64,000 nucleotides of DNA from Sphingopyxis sp. (GCA_016463225.1 JAEMRT010000003.1:70073-134072), one strand, 5' to 3'. Counted from the stretch's first letter, positions 39,331-49,303 are shown. The notes: generated from the letters alone by a model not told the origin. Translations and numbers: made by a program.

Positions 39331-40188
39331 TCAGTCCCGGAAGACGATGGTTTTGGTGGCGTTGATGAAGACGCGATCCTGAACATGATAGCGCACGGCC
39401 TGAGCCAGAACTCGCTGCTCGATATTGCGGCCCTTGCGCACCAGATCGTCGGGGCTGTCGTCGTGCGAAACAGGTTCGACATCCTGATGAATGATCGGAC
39501 CTTCGTCCAAGTGCTCGGTCACATAATGCGCGGTCGCTCCGATCATCTTCACGCCTCGGCGGTGCGCTTGATGATAGGGCTTCGCGCCCTTGAAGCCCGG
39601 CAAGAAGCTGTGATGGATGTTGATGCAGCGGCCCGAGAGAAATGATGCAAGATCGTCCGAGAGAATCTGCATGTACCGCGCGAGAATGATCAGCTCGGCG
39701 CCGAGCTCGTCGACGATCTCCTTGATCCGCCCCTCCTGTTGCGGTTTGGTGTCCGCGCTAATCGGCAGATGGTAATAGGGCACGTCCTCGATCCAGGATT
39801 TGATCTTTAGATGCTCCATCGGATGGTTGGAGATGATCCCGACGACATCCATGTCGATCTCCCCGATTCGGCTGCGATAGAGAAGGTCGCCAAGACAGTG
39901 ATCGAACTTGGAGACGAGGATCACTGTCTTGCGCCGGTCGTTTCGCGACCGGAGGCTCCAGCGCATATCGAACTGCCGCGCGGTCGCACCAAAGCTCTTG
40001 CGGAACGCTGCCCCCGCACCGTCGGGGAATTCGAGCGCAACGCGCATGAAAAATTGCCCAGTCTCCCGGTCGTCGAACTGCTGCGATTCCTTGATATTGG
40101 CTTCGACGTCGAAAAGCGCAGTGCTTACGGTAGAAACGATGCCCGGACGATTGGCACACGACAGAGTTAATGTTTGCTCTCCAGGCAC
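39331..40188 (-). CDS. purU: Formyltetrahydrofolate deformylase, copy 2
   Basis: RCINIHHSFLPGFKGAKPYHQAHRRGVKMIGATAHYVTEHLDEGPIIHQ. Confidence 0.93.
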   Translation of the reverse strand: MPGEQTLTLSCANRPGIVSTVSTALFDVEANIKESQQFDDRETGQFFMRVALEFPDGAGAAFRKSFGATARQFDMRWSLRSRNDRRKTVILVSKFDHCLGDLLYRSRIGEIDMDVVGIISNHPMEHLKIKSWIEDVPYYHLPISADTKPQQEGRIKEIVDELGAELIILARYMQILSDDLASFLSGRCINIHHSFLPGFKGAKPYHQAHRRGVKMIGATAHYVTEHLDEGPIIHQDVEPVSHDDSPDDLVRKGRNIEQRVLAQAVRYHVQDRVFINATKTIVFRD

Positions 40189-40674
40189 ATCACGCTCCCA
40201 AAAATTGTTATGATTTATCCCGCGTCCCTGATCGGAACGCGCTGTTCATTGATCAGCCTAGCGCGCGTATCGGCATTTGGCAGCGCCGCGCGGCGGCTTT
40301 GATCCTTCCAATTTCCGGATAGTGCAGGAGAAGCCATTCGGAAGCGGGCCTCTGCCGGCCCGCCGGTTCCCGCGCAGCGTTGAATTTGGCCCGGCATGAG
40401 CGGCGCGTGGGCCGACGCCGAAGCTAGCTGCCCCTACGGCGCAGGGCCTGTTCGGCGATCGAACAGCATCTCGATCTCGAATTCGGTGCATGTAAATTGC
40501 GGATAAGAGGTCGGCAGCACGGGATCGTCCTGCCGACATACAGCGAAGGATTTGTATGTCAGAGCGTGGCGGTGCAGGCGTGTTCTGCGCCGACCTTTCG
40601 ACAAATTTAATAATGAAATTAAATGCTTATTCGCATATTTCAGCTGATTTGGGGCATATTGCGGAAGGGTGGGT

Positions 40675-40706
40675 TGTTCATTCGAGCAATTCCTGCTCGA
40701 TGAACA
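40675..40706. promoter_or_regulatory. Inverted repeat upstream of TonB receptor
   Basis: TGTTCATTCGAGCA-ATTCC-TGCTCGATGAACA, 13-bp arms with a single bulge. Confidence 0.4.
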
Positions 40707-40910
40707 GCCCTGCGCGGACATGACCTTGGTCGGCGCGAAATTTGTATCCCCTCGATTATCCGATTTTCGAATATGGCCTATTCAGAAGCGGCCATGTTCA
40801 TCGGCAATGTTTGTTGTCATCCCTTTTGTGACCGCGGGCGGCTCAGACCGGAGCTGCGGCAACAATGAAATCGGCGCCGCGATAGAGACGGCACGTGGAG
40901 GGGATAGAGG

Positions 40911-43397
40911 ATGAATATTGGGCCTAATGGAGGCATCCGTGCTTTCTGCAATTTTTTGATGGCGGGTAGCGCTGTTGTCGCCTGTGGTTTTGTTGTGACG
41001 CCGGCAAGCGCACAGTCGACGACCGAGGTTGCGGCGCCGACGACGACCGAGCCCGCCGCTGAGGCGGCGCCCGAAACCGGGCAGAGCGCACCGGCTGCTG
41101 ATCCGCAGGCATCATCGACCGATTCCGGGGGCACGATCGGCGACATCGTGGTCACCGCTCGGCGCCGCTCCGAATCTCTCCAGAACACGCCCGTCGCAGT
41201 CTCGGCGGTCACCGCCGCGGCGCTTGAGGCTCGCGGCGCAACCGACATTTCGGCGATCGCCCAGTCGGTACCGAGCGTGACCTTCAATACAACCGCGGGC
41301 AACTCGGGGGCCAGCAATGCCGCCGTGGTCTTCATTCGCGGCATCGGTCAGGACGACTTTTTCCCCACGATCGATCCGGGCGTCGGCATCTATCTCGACG
41401 GCGTTTATGTGTCGCGCACGCTCGGGTCGGTTCTCGATACGGTCGATCTTGAGCAGATCGAAGTGCTGCGCGGGCCGCAGGGTACATTGTTCGGCAAGAA
41501 CACGATCGGCGGCGCCGTCCAGATCGCGACCAAGAAGCCGTCGGACACGTTTGAGGGCTATCTCGAGGCAACGACCGGCCGCTTCAACCGGATCGACGTC
41601 AAGGGAAGCGTGAACATTCCCTTCAGCGACACGTTCTTCGCGCGCTTCTCGGTCGCGACGCTGAACCGTGATGGCTATGTCACCATCCTTCAGAAGGACC
41701 CGGTCACCGGTGCGGTGTCGAAAGCCGACGCGGATAAACTTGGCGATATCTCGACCATGGCGGGTCGCGCCGCTGTGCGCTGGGAGCCCAGCTCGGCTTT
41801 CAGCGCAGACCTCAGCTTCGACTATACGGGCAAGCGCGAGCAGTCGTCAGGCAGTACATTGTTGGCTACGCAGCCGCTCGTTCCCGGAATTCCGACGAAC
41901 GATCCGAACTTCTTCCCGGCGAACGCTGCCACCCTTGGTGGCTTCTGGAACCTCATCCGGGCCGGCGGTGCGGGATGCAACCCGCTTGCCGGCGGCGATC
42001 CCTTCAACCAGTCCAACCCGGCGTGCTTCAACAATCAGTATGTCACGGGTAATCCGTATACGACCTTCTATGAGCCCAGCCGATCGCTCTCGGATCTCGA
42101 TCTTTGGGGTCTGACGGGTGTCCTCAACTGGGATGTTGCGCCTGACGTCAGCATCAAGTCGATCACTGGTTATCGCCACACCAAGTCGCACTTTATGCGC
42201 GACGACAATATGCCGCTGCATCTGCTGGAATTGGAGACCCGCCAGACCGCCGAGCAGATCAGCCAGGAACTCCAGTTCTCCGGCAAGGCGTTCGACAGCC
42301 ATCTCAACTGGCTGGTTGGTCTTTATTATTTCAACGAGAAGGTCGATTTCGACAATCCCGCCTGTTTCTCGTTCATTTGCACCGCGGTGCAAACGAAGCT
42401 CGATACGGATAGCTATGCGGCCTTCGCCCAGGGCACCTATGCGGTCGGCGACCGGACTAACATCACGGCCGGCCTTCGCTATACCAACGAGACCAAGCGT
42501 AACGATCCGGACAATTTCTACATCGATATCGGCTTCGGATTGCCGCCCTTCGCAGCCAACAACCCGAACCCCAACCCTGCGACGGTCATCGACAATCCCT
42601 CGAAGGTGCGTCTGCGCAATGTCTCGCCTATGGTGTCGATCGACCATCGCTGGTCGTCGACCGTCATGACCTATGTCTCGTTCTCGCAAGGGGTGAAGGG
42701 CGGTGGCTTTCAGCAACGCGTCATTTTGCCGCGGCTTCAACAGCCGACGTTCGGGCCGGAGAAGCTGACGTCTTATGAAATCGGCGCCAAGACCGACCTT
42801 TTTGATCGGCATGTCCGCCTGAACGTCGCGGCTTTCTGGTCGGACTACAAGGATCTGCAAATCACGGTATTCGATCCGAATTTCAGCATCGAACCGCTGC
42901 AGGTCAATGGAGGCACCGCACGCATCCGAGGCATCGAGGTCGAATCCACGATCAAGCCGATCGATGGCCTGACCGCGACGCTGGGCGGTAGCTACCTCGA
43001 CACCGAATATACGAGGATCGCGGCCAATGCGGCCATCCCGGCCAATGCCGTCCTGCCGTTCACGCCGAAATGGTCGGTCAGCGGTGGATTAAGCTATCAA
43101 TTTGCGGTGGGGAATGCCGGCACGCTCACGCTGCGCGGCGACTGGAACTATCGCAGCCGGGTGTTCTTCAACGCGCCGAATGATCCGATCATTTCGCAGC
43201 CCGGCTACCACACCGCGAATCTCGCGGCTACGTTCGAAACGCTGGACGAGCACTGGCGCATCACCGCCGGCGTGACGAACGTGACCGACAAGGCTTATCT
43301 CGCGTCGGGCTTCGCCGACCTGCGCAACTCATCCTTCGCCGATGGCGTCTATGGGCGTCCGCGCGAATGGTATCTGACAGCACGGTATTCCTTCTGA
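40911..43397 (+). CDS. TonB-dependent receptor
   Basis: Plug GDIVVTARRRSESLQNTPVAVSAVTA...IEVLRGPQGTLFGKNTIGGAVQI; C-terminal YLTARYSF. Confidence 0.93.
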   Translation: MNIGPNGGIRAFCNFLMAGSAVVACGFVVTPASAQSTTEVAAPTTTEPAAEAAPETGQSAPAADPQASSTDSGGTIGDIVVTARRRSESLQNTPVAVSAVTAAALEARGATDISAIAQSVPSVTFNTTAGNSGASNAAVVFIRGIGQDDFFPTIDPGVGIYLDGVYVSRTLGSVLDTVDLEQIEVLRGPQGTLFGKNTIGGAVQIATKKPSDTFEGYLEATTGRFNRIDVKGSVNIPFSDTFFARFSVATLNRDGYVTILQKDPVTGAVSKADADKLGDISTMAGRAAVRWEPSSAFSADLSFDYTGKREQSSGSTLLATQPLVPGIPTNDPNFFPANAATLGGFWNLIRAGGAGCNPLAGGDPFNQSNPACFNNQYVTGNPYTTFYEPSRSLSDLDLWGLTGVLNWDVAPDVSIKSITGYRHTKSHFMRDDNMPLHLLELETRQTAEQISQELQFSGKAFDSHLNWLVGLYYFNEKVDFDNPACFSFICTAVQTKLDTDSYAAFAQGTYAVGDRTNITAGLRYTNETKRNDPDNFYIDIGFGLPPFAANNPNPNPATVIDNPSKVRLRNVSPMVSIDHRWSSTVMTYVSFSQGVKGGGFQQRVILPRLQQPTFGPEKLTSYEIGAKTDLFDRHVRLNVAAFWSDYKDLQITVFDPNFSIEPLQVNGGTARIRGIEVESTIKPIDGLTATLGGSYLDTEYTRIAANAAIPANAVLPFTPKWSVSGGLSYQFAVGNAGTLTLRGDWNYRSRVFFNAPNDPIISQPGYHTANLAATFETLDEHWRITAGVTNVTDKAYLASGFADLRNSSFADGVYGRPREWYLTARYSF

Positions 43398-43427
43398 TCG
43401 ACAAATGAAGATGGCGGGGGAAGTGCG

Positions 43428-44483
43428 ATGGCATATCTAAGAAGCGCTTGGTATGTCGCCGCACTTTCCTCCGAAATCGAAACGGGAAAGATCGTAAGTC
43501 GCACGCTGATCGATATCCCGATGATCATCGTTCGCGATCGGAGCGGAACTCCAGCGGTGCTGGAGGACCGTTGTCCGCACCGGTTCGCGCCTCTCTCTTT
43601 GGGCGCAATGTGCGACGACAGCATCGAATGCGGCTATCATGGCATGCGCTTTGCGTTCGATGGCCGTTGCGTTGAAAATCCCACGCAACCCGACGAGCGG
43701 CTTCCCGACCGCGCCCGCGTCAAAACCTATCCCGCGATCGAGCGGTACGGCTTCATCTGGTTCTGGGCCGGCGAAGGGGATCCGGATCCCGAACTCATGC
43801 CCGACTTCCCGCAATATGAGAGCGAGGATTATGGGTTCGATACGGCCTACAAATTTATCGCCGGCAACTACCAGCTGCTTATCGATAATCTTCTCGATCT
43901 AAGCCATGCGCCATGGGTCCACAAAGGTCTGCTGGGCGATAAGAATACTATGGCCAACTGGGACTTTTCCTGGGATCAGGGGCCGCGACACATCATCGAT
44001 CGACGCTCCTTCCCAAATCGTCCCGCCGTCCCAGCCTGGGCAAAGGCTTATGGCGACGCCTTCGGATCTTTCGATGGAGCGATGGACCATTGGCAAGAAA
44101 CCTATTGGTATGCGCCGGCGAATATGCTGCTCGACGCGGGCCTGGTCATGCCCGGCGCGGCGCGAGGAACCGGGATCGACATCATCGGGCTCAATCTCAT
44201 GACGCCCGAAACGCAGACCACCACTCATTATTTCTACGGGATGGCCCACCAGTACCGCCATGAAGAGCGATGGGTTACCGACTTCTGGATGAATGCCGTC
44301 TTTCACGCCTTCGAAGACGATCGCCTCATGATCGAGGCGGTGCAGCGCAACATGGGCTCGGAGACCGATGTGGTTACGTTACGTCCGCACATCAACAAGG
44401 CTGACCAGACGGCCCTCATGGCAAGGCGGCACCTCGCAAAGCTCATCCATGAAGAGAATAAAGGTCTGCCAGCCAAGAGCTAG
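43428..44483 (+). CDS. Rieske oxygenase, VanA/dicamba-monooxygenase-like aromatic O-demethylase oxygenase component
   Basis: AWYVAALSSEI; DRCPHRFAPLSLG...CGYHGMRFAFDGRCVENP; NYQLLIDNLLDLSHAPWVH. Confidence 0.85.
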   Translation: MAYLRSAWYVAALSSEIETGKIVSRTLIDIPMIIVRDRSGTPAVLEDRCPHRFAPLSLGAMCDDSIECGYHGMRFAFDGRCVENPTQPDERLPDRARVKTYPAIERYGFIWFWAGEGDPDPELMPDFPQYESEDYGFDTAYKFIAGNYQLLIDNLLDLSHAPWVHKGLLGDKNTMANWDFSWDQGPRHIIDRRSFPNRPAVPAWAKAYGDAFGSFDGAMDHWQETYWYAPANMLLDAGLVMPGAARGTGIDIIGLNLMTPETQTTTHYFYGMAHQYRHEERWVTDFWMNAVFHAFEDDRLMIEAVQRNMGSETDVVTLRPHINKADQTALMARRHLAKLIHEENKGLPAKS

Positions 44484-44487
44484 CCGC

Positions 44488-45492
44488 TCACTCGCATTCA
44501 GCGGGAGCGGAACAGGACGAAGGGCAGGCCGCTCGAACCAGTTCGGTCTCGAGATTATGTTCGAGGCGGCAGTCCGAGATCAACGATCGAAGCCACATGT
44601 TGCCCGGATCGTGATCGTAGCGTTCGTGCCAATATTGCTTGACCTCGATGATCGGCAGATCAAGCTCCGCAGGCGGTGCGACGACCTTCATGTGTGGGGC
44701 CTTGATGCAGCGCGCGACCCAACGCGGGATTGTCAGGACGAGATCGGCGCAAAGCTCTGTTATGAGCGCGGTCACCATGAAATTCTCGGCCACGATGCGG
44801 ACGCGATCTTCCGGAATGATATCGAGGATGCGTTGCTCGGCCTCCTGATGGCCGTGGCTGTAGTAGCGGCCGTCGACGACAATATGATCGAGCGCCTTGA
44901 AGTCTGCGATGCTTAAAGACCCCGAGGTCGCCACCGATTGGGGGACGATGCAGACATAATCCTCGCGAAAGAGGGTCTGCTCCTTGATATTGGCATAGAG
45001 CGCCGGATAGCTTCCGACGGCAACATCGGCATATCCTTCCTCCAGATCCGCCACGAGTTTGTTCTTGCCGATCGTGACTGCTGTGAATCTGAGGAAGGGC
45101 GCGCGTTTCGCAGCTTGGTGCATCACCAGAGGCAAGATGCAATAATGGCCGAGGTCCGAAGCGGATATCCGGAAATTGCGCTGTGACGTTTCTGGATCGA
45201 ATTCGCGCCGTTCGCTCAGGCTGAAGCGGAATATGCGCAGCGCCTCCTCGATGTCCTTCGCGAGCGATTGCGCAACCGCTGTCGGAACCATGCCCTGCCG
45301 CGTCCGGATGAACAGCTGATCGTTGAAATGCTCGCGCAGCGTCTGTAGATTGCGACTGAGCGACGACTGGGGCAGTTCCAGTTCGTCAGCTGCCATGGTA
45401 ACGCTCTTCAGCCGCATAATGGCGTTGAAGACCGTAAGATGGAAAAAGGATAGGCTCGCCGCCCGATCCCGTCCGGATGCAAGGATATTCAT
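44488..45492 (-). CDS. LysR family regulator (LinR/PcpR/NahR-like)
   Basis: HLTVFNAIMRLKSVTMAADELELPQSSLSRNLQTLREHFNDQLFIRTRQGM; WHERYDHDPGNMWLRSL. Confidence 0.87.
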   Translation of the reverse strand: MNILASGRDRAASLSFFHLTVFNAIMRLKSVTMAADELELPQSSLSRNLQTLREHFNDQLFIRTRQGMVPTAVAQSLAKDIEEALRIFRFSLSERREFDPETSQRNFRISASDLGHYCILPLVMHQAAKRAPFLRFTAVTIGKNKLVADLEEGYADVAVGSYPALYANIKEQTLFREDYVCIVPQSVATSGSLSIADFKALDHIVVDGRYYSHGHQEAEQRILDIIPEDRVRIVAENFMVTALITELCADLVLTIPRWVARCIKAPHMKVVAPPAELDLPIIEVKQYWHERYDHDPGNMWLRSLISDCRLEHNLETELVRAACPSSCSAPAECE

Positions 45493-45904
45493 CGATAGCT
45501 CTCCCGCGGCGGCACCCCGTTTTCACTGATGCGCGTCATTTTCACTTATTGGATATCCATATTCCGGGATTAGCAAGTTCGTAATTGGGATCGAGTCTAT
45601 CCGGTTTTTGGATATATCGCGAAAAGGGCGCTCTAACAGGCGCCGGTCGGGATCGAGATCCTAACCCAAATTACCACGAAATGTGGTGGTTGGTGGGGTA
45701 TTTCTCGAGCAAATGAGCGGCCGCTCTTGTCTGAATGCTCCGCCTCGGAAATTGGCTTTGCGGATCAGCCGCCGCTCGGATCGAGCGGAGCGATGCGGTG
45801 TATATCCGTATCGCGCAAATTGGTCGCGGCCTCGGATACAGGGTGCGCGGTGGCTGTGGAGACGGCTCGCGGTGCCGCGGCTCTTAAGGAGAGGCGGTCA
45901 ATAT

Positions 45905-45939
45905 TGAAAAGAAAAGGGGGCAACCGCCAGATTGCCCCC
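45905..45939 (-). terminator. rho-independent terminator downstream of metF (minus strand)
   Basis: GGGGGCAA/TTGCCCCC stem; on the minus strand followed by TTTTCTTTTC. Confidence 0.8.
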
Positions 45940-45965
45940 TTGCTTAATCAGTTCGAAGGCGCGCC

Positions 45966-46838
45966 TTAGCGGGCGGACGCTCCATAATTTTCGTCGATAT
46001 ATCGTGCGGTATCGACGAGCGACCCGAATGGGTAGAAATGCAGCAAAACCTCGCCATGGCGCGAGGGATCGCAGCGTTCGGCCAGCGTCTCGATGAGACG
46101 CTCGGGTCCGGCGGTTGTGAACAGCTGCGTGATCGACGTGCCATACTTCATCATGACCTTGGCCGATGCGCCGACACCGCAACGCGCGGCGAAGCGGATC
46201 AGCTTCTTGACGCTTGCGGGGCCGGGGACGCCGACGCGAACGGGGGCAGTGATGCCGTCCTGGCGGATGCGCTCGAGCCAGGCCAGGACGGCGTCGGCGT
46301 CAAATGCGAACTGCGTCATGATTTCAGCCTGTTTGCCCTGTTCGGCCAGTGCCGCAATCTTGTCTTTCATAGCTTGCGCGAGCTTCGCATTATCGATGTC
46401 CGGATGGCCTTCGGGATAGCCCGAAATGCCCACCATCTCGATGCCCGCCGTGTCGAGGAGCCCGCTGCGGATCACCGCGAGCGCATCTTCATACGGGCCC
46501 ATCGGGCTGGGCGGATCGCCGGCGATGACGAAAGCACGTTCGATGCCGACCTCGTCGCGCAGCGCATTGAGGAACGCCATGAGGTCCTCGCGAGAGAGGA
46601 CCCGGCGTGCCGAGATATGGGGAACGGGGACGAAGCCGAGCGCTTTCACTGCCTTGGCGGCGGCGACGCGAGCTGGCATTTCCTCACCCGGCAGATAGGT
46701 GACCGAGATGGGCGTACCCGGTGGGATCAGCGGCGCGGCGTCGTCGAGGCTCTCGACATCCTTTGCCGTCATTTCGAGCGAGAAGGATCGAACCAGGTTC
46801 AGCTCAGGGGCTGCCTGGCGCGCAACAGCGAGTGTCAT
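45966..46838 (-). CDS. metF: Methylenetetrahydrofolate reductase
   Basis: FSLEMTAKDVESL; FVIAGDPPSPMGPYEDAL; GISGYPEGHPDID; IMTQFAFDADAVLAW. Confidence 0.92.
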   Translation of the reverse strand: MTLAVARQAAPELNLVRSFSLEMTAKDVESLDDAAPLIPPGTPISVTYLPGEEMPARVAAAKAVKALGFVPVPHISARRVLSREDLMAFLNALRDEVGIERAFVIAGDPPSPMGPYEDALAVIRSGLLDTAGIEMVGISGYPEGHPDIDNAKLAQAMKDKIAALAEQGKQAEIMTQFAFDADAVLAWLERIRQDGITAPVRVGVPGPASVKKLIRFAARCGVGASAKVMMKYGTSITQLFTTAGPERLIETLAERCDPSRHGEVLLHFYPFGSLVDTARYIDENYGASAR

Positions 46839-46908
46839 GGTGCGGCCTTTCGAAAAATGGCCGGTCTCGCGGGCCCTGGGAGGAGGTGCGAGACCGGCAG
46901 GAGAGAGC

Positions 46909-48282
46909 TCAGTCTTTCTTGATGATCTTTTCGAAATAGGGCGCCGGGGCGACCGTGACGCGAACCTCGCGCAGCGTGTTGCGCTCGATCGTTGGACGCG
47001 GCATCGTTTCCTCGCCCCACATCAGGGTCAACTGGGTGCCGGGTTCCGCGTGCTCCATATCGACGACCGCGAGCGTGATGAACTCGTTCGCATTGGCCGA
47101 GAAGCCCGAGAACTGACCCACGCCGATGTGGCGGCCGTTTTTCTGGACGTCGTCGATGTGGAAGGTCGAATAGGCGGCGAGTGGGAAATTGACGAAGCGG
47201 GCCGGCGGATCGGCATAGAGCGAGTCATGGATGACCTTCATCAGGTCGTCGTGGTTCCAGACGAGCGTCACCTTCTTGCGGCGCTGGTTAGCGGCTCTCT
47301 CGGCGAGAGCTGCCTTGCCGATGAAGTCGTCGCGCTTCGGGTCGATAAAAGGACCGTATCCGACTTCGATCGGGTCCATATAATAGTCGCGGATGTCATC
47401 GGAGTAGAAGCTGCCACCCATCGAGCCGAGTGTTTCGAGCGACTGCGGCGGAAGCCATTCGCGGAAACCCTTCATCTCGTCGGTGTGATAGACGGCCGGA
47501 ACCGGATGCGGCATCCAGCCCGATTCCATCGACGTCGTCGGATAGGCCAGCGAGCCGACCTTCTTGATGTTGTACTTCTCGCCGACTTCCATCAGGGCGT
47601 CCATGACGGCTTCCTGATCTTCCCAGGGTCCGAACATCTCGAAGCCGGGTTCGCCGGCCATGCCGTGACGCAGCGCGCGGACCTTCTTGCCGCGGATCTC
47701 GAAGCTGCCGATACCGAAGAAGGGAATTTCGGGCAGCGTTCCGTCGGTGACTTCTTGCATCAGGGCAAGCGCGTGCGGCCCCTGAATCTGGTAGATCCAA
47801 ATCCGCGGTTCGCCGGGACGCAGGCTGACGGTCTCGTCGCGGTCGATTTCGACATCATAGCCGCCCGTTTCGGCATGATACTGCGTCCAGTCGCTGATAA
47901 CCGGGGGGCCGACGACGCGGAAATGGTCCTGCTCGAGATGGAAGACGATGCCGTCGCCGATCAGATAACCATCGGGGCTCGCAGCGATCAACTGCTTGCC
48001 GCGATTGACCGGGAACGTCGCCATCTTGGTAAGGCCGACCTTCTGCAACACCTTGAGCGCATCGGGGCCCTTGAGGTAGAGATCGGTCATGTGGAAGGAC
48101 TGGTTGAGCAGCGCGACGCCCTCTTTCCAGGCCCGCTGTTCGTCGCGCCAGTTCGTATATTCCGGCGCTGCGACCGGGAATTGGTAAGGGCCGAGCTGTG
48201 AACTGCGCAACAACTTGACCGGACCGCCAACCGCTTGGAGAACTTCCTCGAGATTGCGGTACTTGAAGAGTGGGCTTTTCAT
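46909..48282 (-). CDS. Tetrahydrofolate-dependent aromatic O-demethylase, LigM/DesA/Dmt family
   Basis: GcvT fold; GWMPHPVPAVYHTDEMKGFREWLPP, DYYMDPIEVGYGPFIDPKRDDFIGKAAL, LRHGMAGEPGFEMFGP as in LigM; directly upstream of metF. Confidence 0.88.
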   Translation of the reverse strand: MKSPLFKYRNLEEVLQAVGGPVKLLRSSQLGPYQFPVAAPEYTNWRDEQRAWKEGVALLNQSFHMTDLYLKGPDALKVLQKVGLTKMATFPVNRGKQLIAASPDGYLIGDGIVFHLEQDHFRVVGPPVISDWTQYHAETGGYDVEIDRDETVSLRPGEPRIWIYQIQGPHALALMQEVTDGTLPEIPFFGIGSFEIRGKKVRALRHGMAGEPGFEMFGPWEDQEAVMDALMEVGEKYNIKKVGSLAYPTTSMESGWMPHPVPAVYHTDEMKGFREWLPPQSLETLGSMGGSFYSDDIRDYYMDPIEVGYGPFIDPKRDDFIGKAALAERAANQRRKKVTLVWNHDDLMKVIHDSLYADPPARFVNFPLAAYSTFHIDDVQKNGRHIGVGQFSGFSANANEFITLAVVDMEHAEPGTQLTLMWGEETMPRPTIERNTLREVRVTVAPAPYFEKIIKKD

Positions 48283-48420
48283 AACATCCTTTCCGTGTGA
48301 AGAAATTTTTTCTCGTTGTAGAAGCTAAATCTGATTTTTATTCAGAATCGCACAAGTAATTTTCATCGATAGATCATAGATATATCGATAATCTTGCTAT
48401 ATTATATTTGTTACTAATGG
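48283..48420 (-). promoter_or_regulatory. AT-rich promoter region of the O-demethylase-metF unit
   Basis: Markedly AT-rich stretch in a GC-rich window, with ATCGATAGATCATAGATATATCGAT inverted arms. Confidence 0.4.
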
Positions 48421-48503
48421 GCGATCACGCATGTTATACGTGCTCGGCCAAATCAATGTTTCGTATCGATAGAGGAAGGCCGCGGACTTGTGGAGAACGC
48501 GGC

Positions 48504-48538
48504 GCGGATAGCCCTAATCCGCAGCGCGGATTATCCGC
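48504..48538. promoter_or_regulatory. Clustered alternating GCGGAT/ATCCGC half-sites
   Basis: GCGGAT-N7-ATCCGC-N3-GCGGAT-N1-ATCCGC. Confidence 0.4.
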
Positions 48539-48932
48539 AGAGCTGACGAAACGGCTGGAAAGGCCAAGGGGCAGCCCAACTGCGCAGTTTTGCCACGGTC
48601 CGATGACCCCAGCGCGGCTTAGCGCTCGGCTGTCGACCAATTGGCCTCACATTGCGAATGCCAAGAAAAGCTGGGGCGGTCGCTTTGCAGATTTGCGCAG
48701 CGCCCAGTTCAGGCGCGAGACCGGGCTGTACTCGGCGGGGCGCGGTACGTACCCCATGCTGCACGTTTTCGGCCGCGCGCCGACAACAATCGCCAATTGC
48801 GATTTTCCCTATTCTGAATCCGAGTTTGAATATTCCGCCATTGGCGGCATTCCCGCGTCCGCGAGCGCGCCGCGAAGATCATCTCCGCGAGAGTGGCCCG
48901 GTCTCGCCCAACCCAAATATTCGAGAAAGAGG

Positions 48933-49214
48933 ATGACTATGCTGTTCCTGAGACTTTGCATCGACAAACCGGATGCCCTCGAGCTGCGCAATCAGCATCG
49001 GGACGACCATCGCGCCTACCTAGGCTCGGGCGTCGCCAAAATTGTCCAAGCGGGCCCGCTTCTCGACGAAAGCGGCGATATGGCTGGCAGCATGATCATC
49101 GTGGACGCAGAATCGCTCGGCGATGTTCAAGCTTTTCACGATGATGACCCCTTCACCAAGGTCGGATTGTTCGACAAGGTTCTCCTGTACAAATGGGACC
49201 GCCATATCGGCTGA
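48933..49214 (+). CDS. YciI-family small protein, copy 1
   Basis: MLFLRLCIDKPDALELRNQHRDDHRAYL...AGPLLDESGDMAGSMIIVDAESLGDVQAFHDDDPF. Confidence 0.8.
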   Translation: MTMLFLRLCIDKPDALELRNQHRDDHRAYLGSGVAKIVQAGPLLDESGDMAGSMIIVDAESLGDVQAFHDDDPFTKVGLFDKVLLYKWDRHIG

Positions 49215-49303
49215 AACTAGCTGCCGTCGGGGGGAGAGGCCTCCGACGGCCATTGCTCGATCGAGGCGTTGCACGAACGACGTGCGGGAGAAGGGTTGCC
49301 ACC

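Noticed and set aside
41847-42860. 337-aa minus-strand ORF
   Set aside because: Antisense of the TonB receptor.
46699-48201. 500-aa plus-strand ORF
   Set aside because: Shadow of metF and the LigM-like gene; composition typical of codon-position bias.
46909-48282. DMSP demethylase DmdA (also a GcvT-fold THF enzyme), tempting because of the DddP-like gene
   Set aside because: Motifs follow LigM/DesA throughout and it sits directly upstream of metF.
49223-49250. GCCGTCGG...CCGACGGC hairpin between YciI copy 1 and the PcpF-like gene as a terminator
   Set aside because: No T-tract and both genes point the same way; function unclear.
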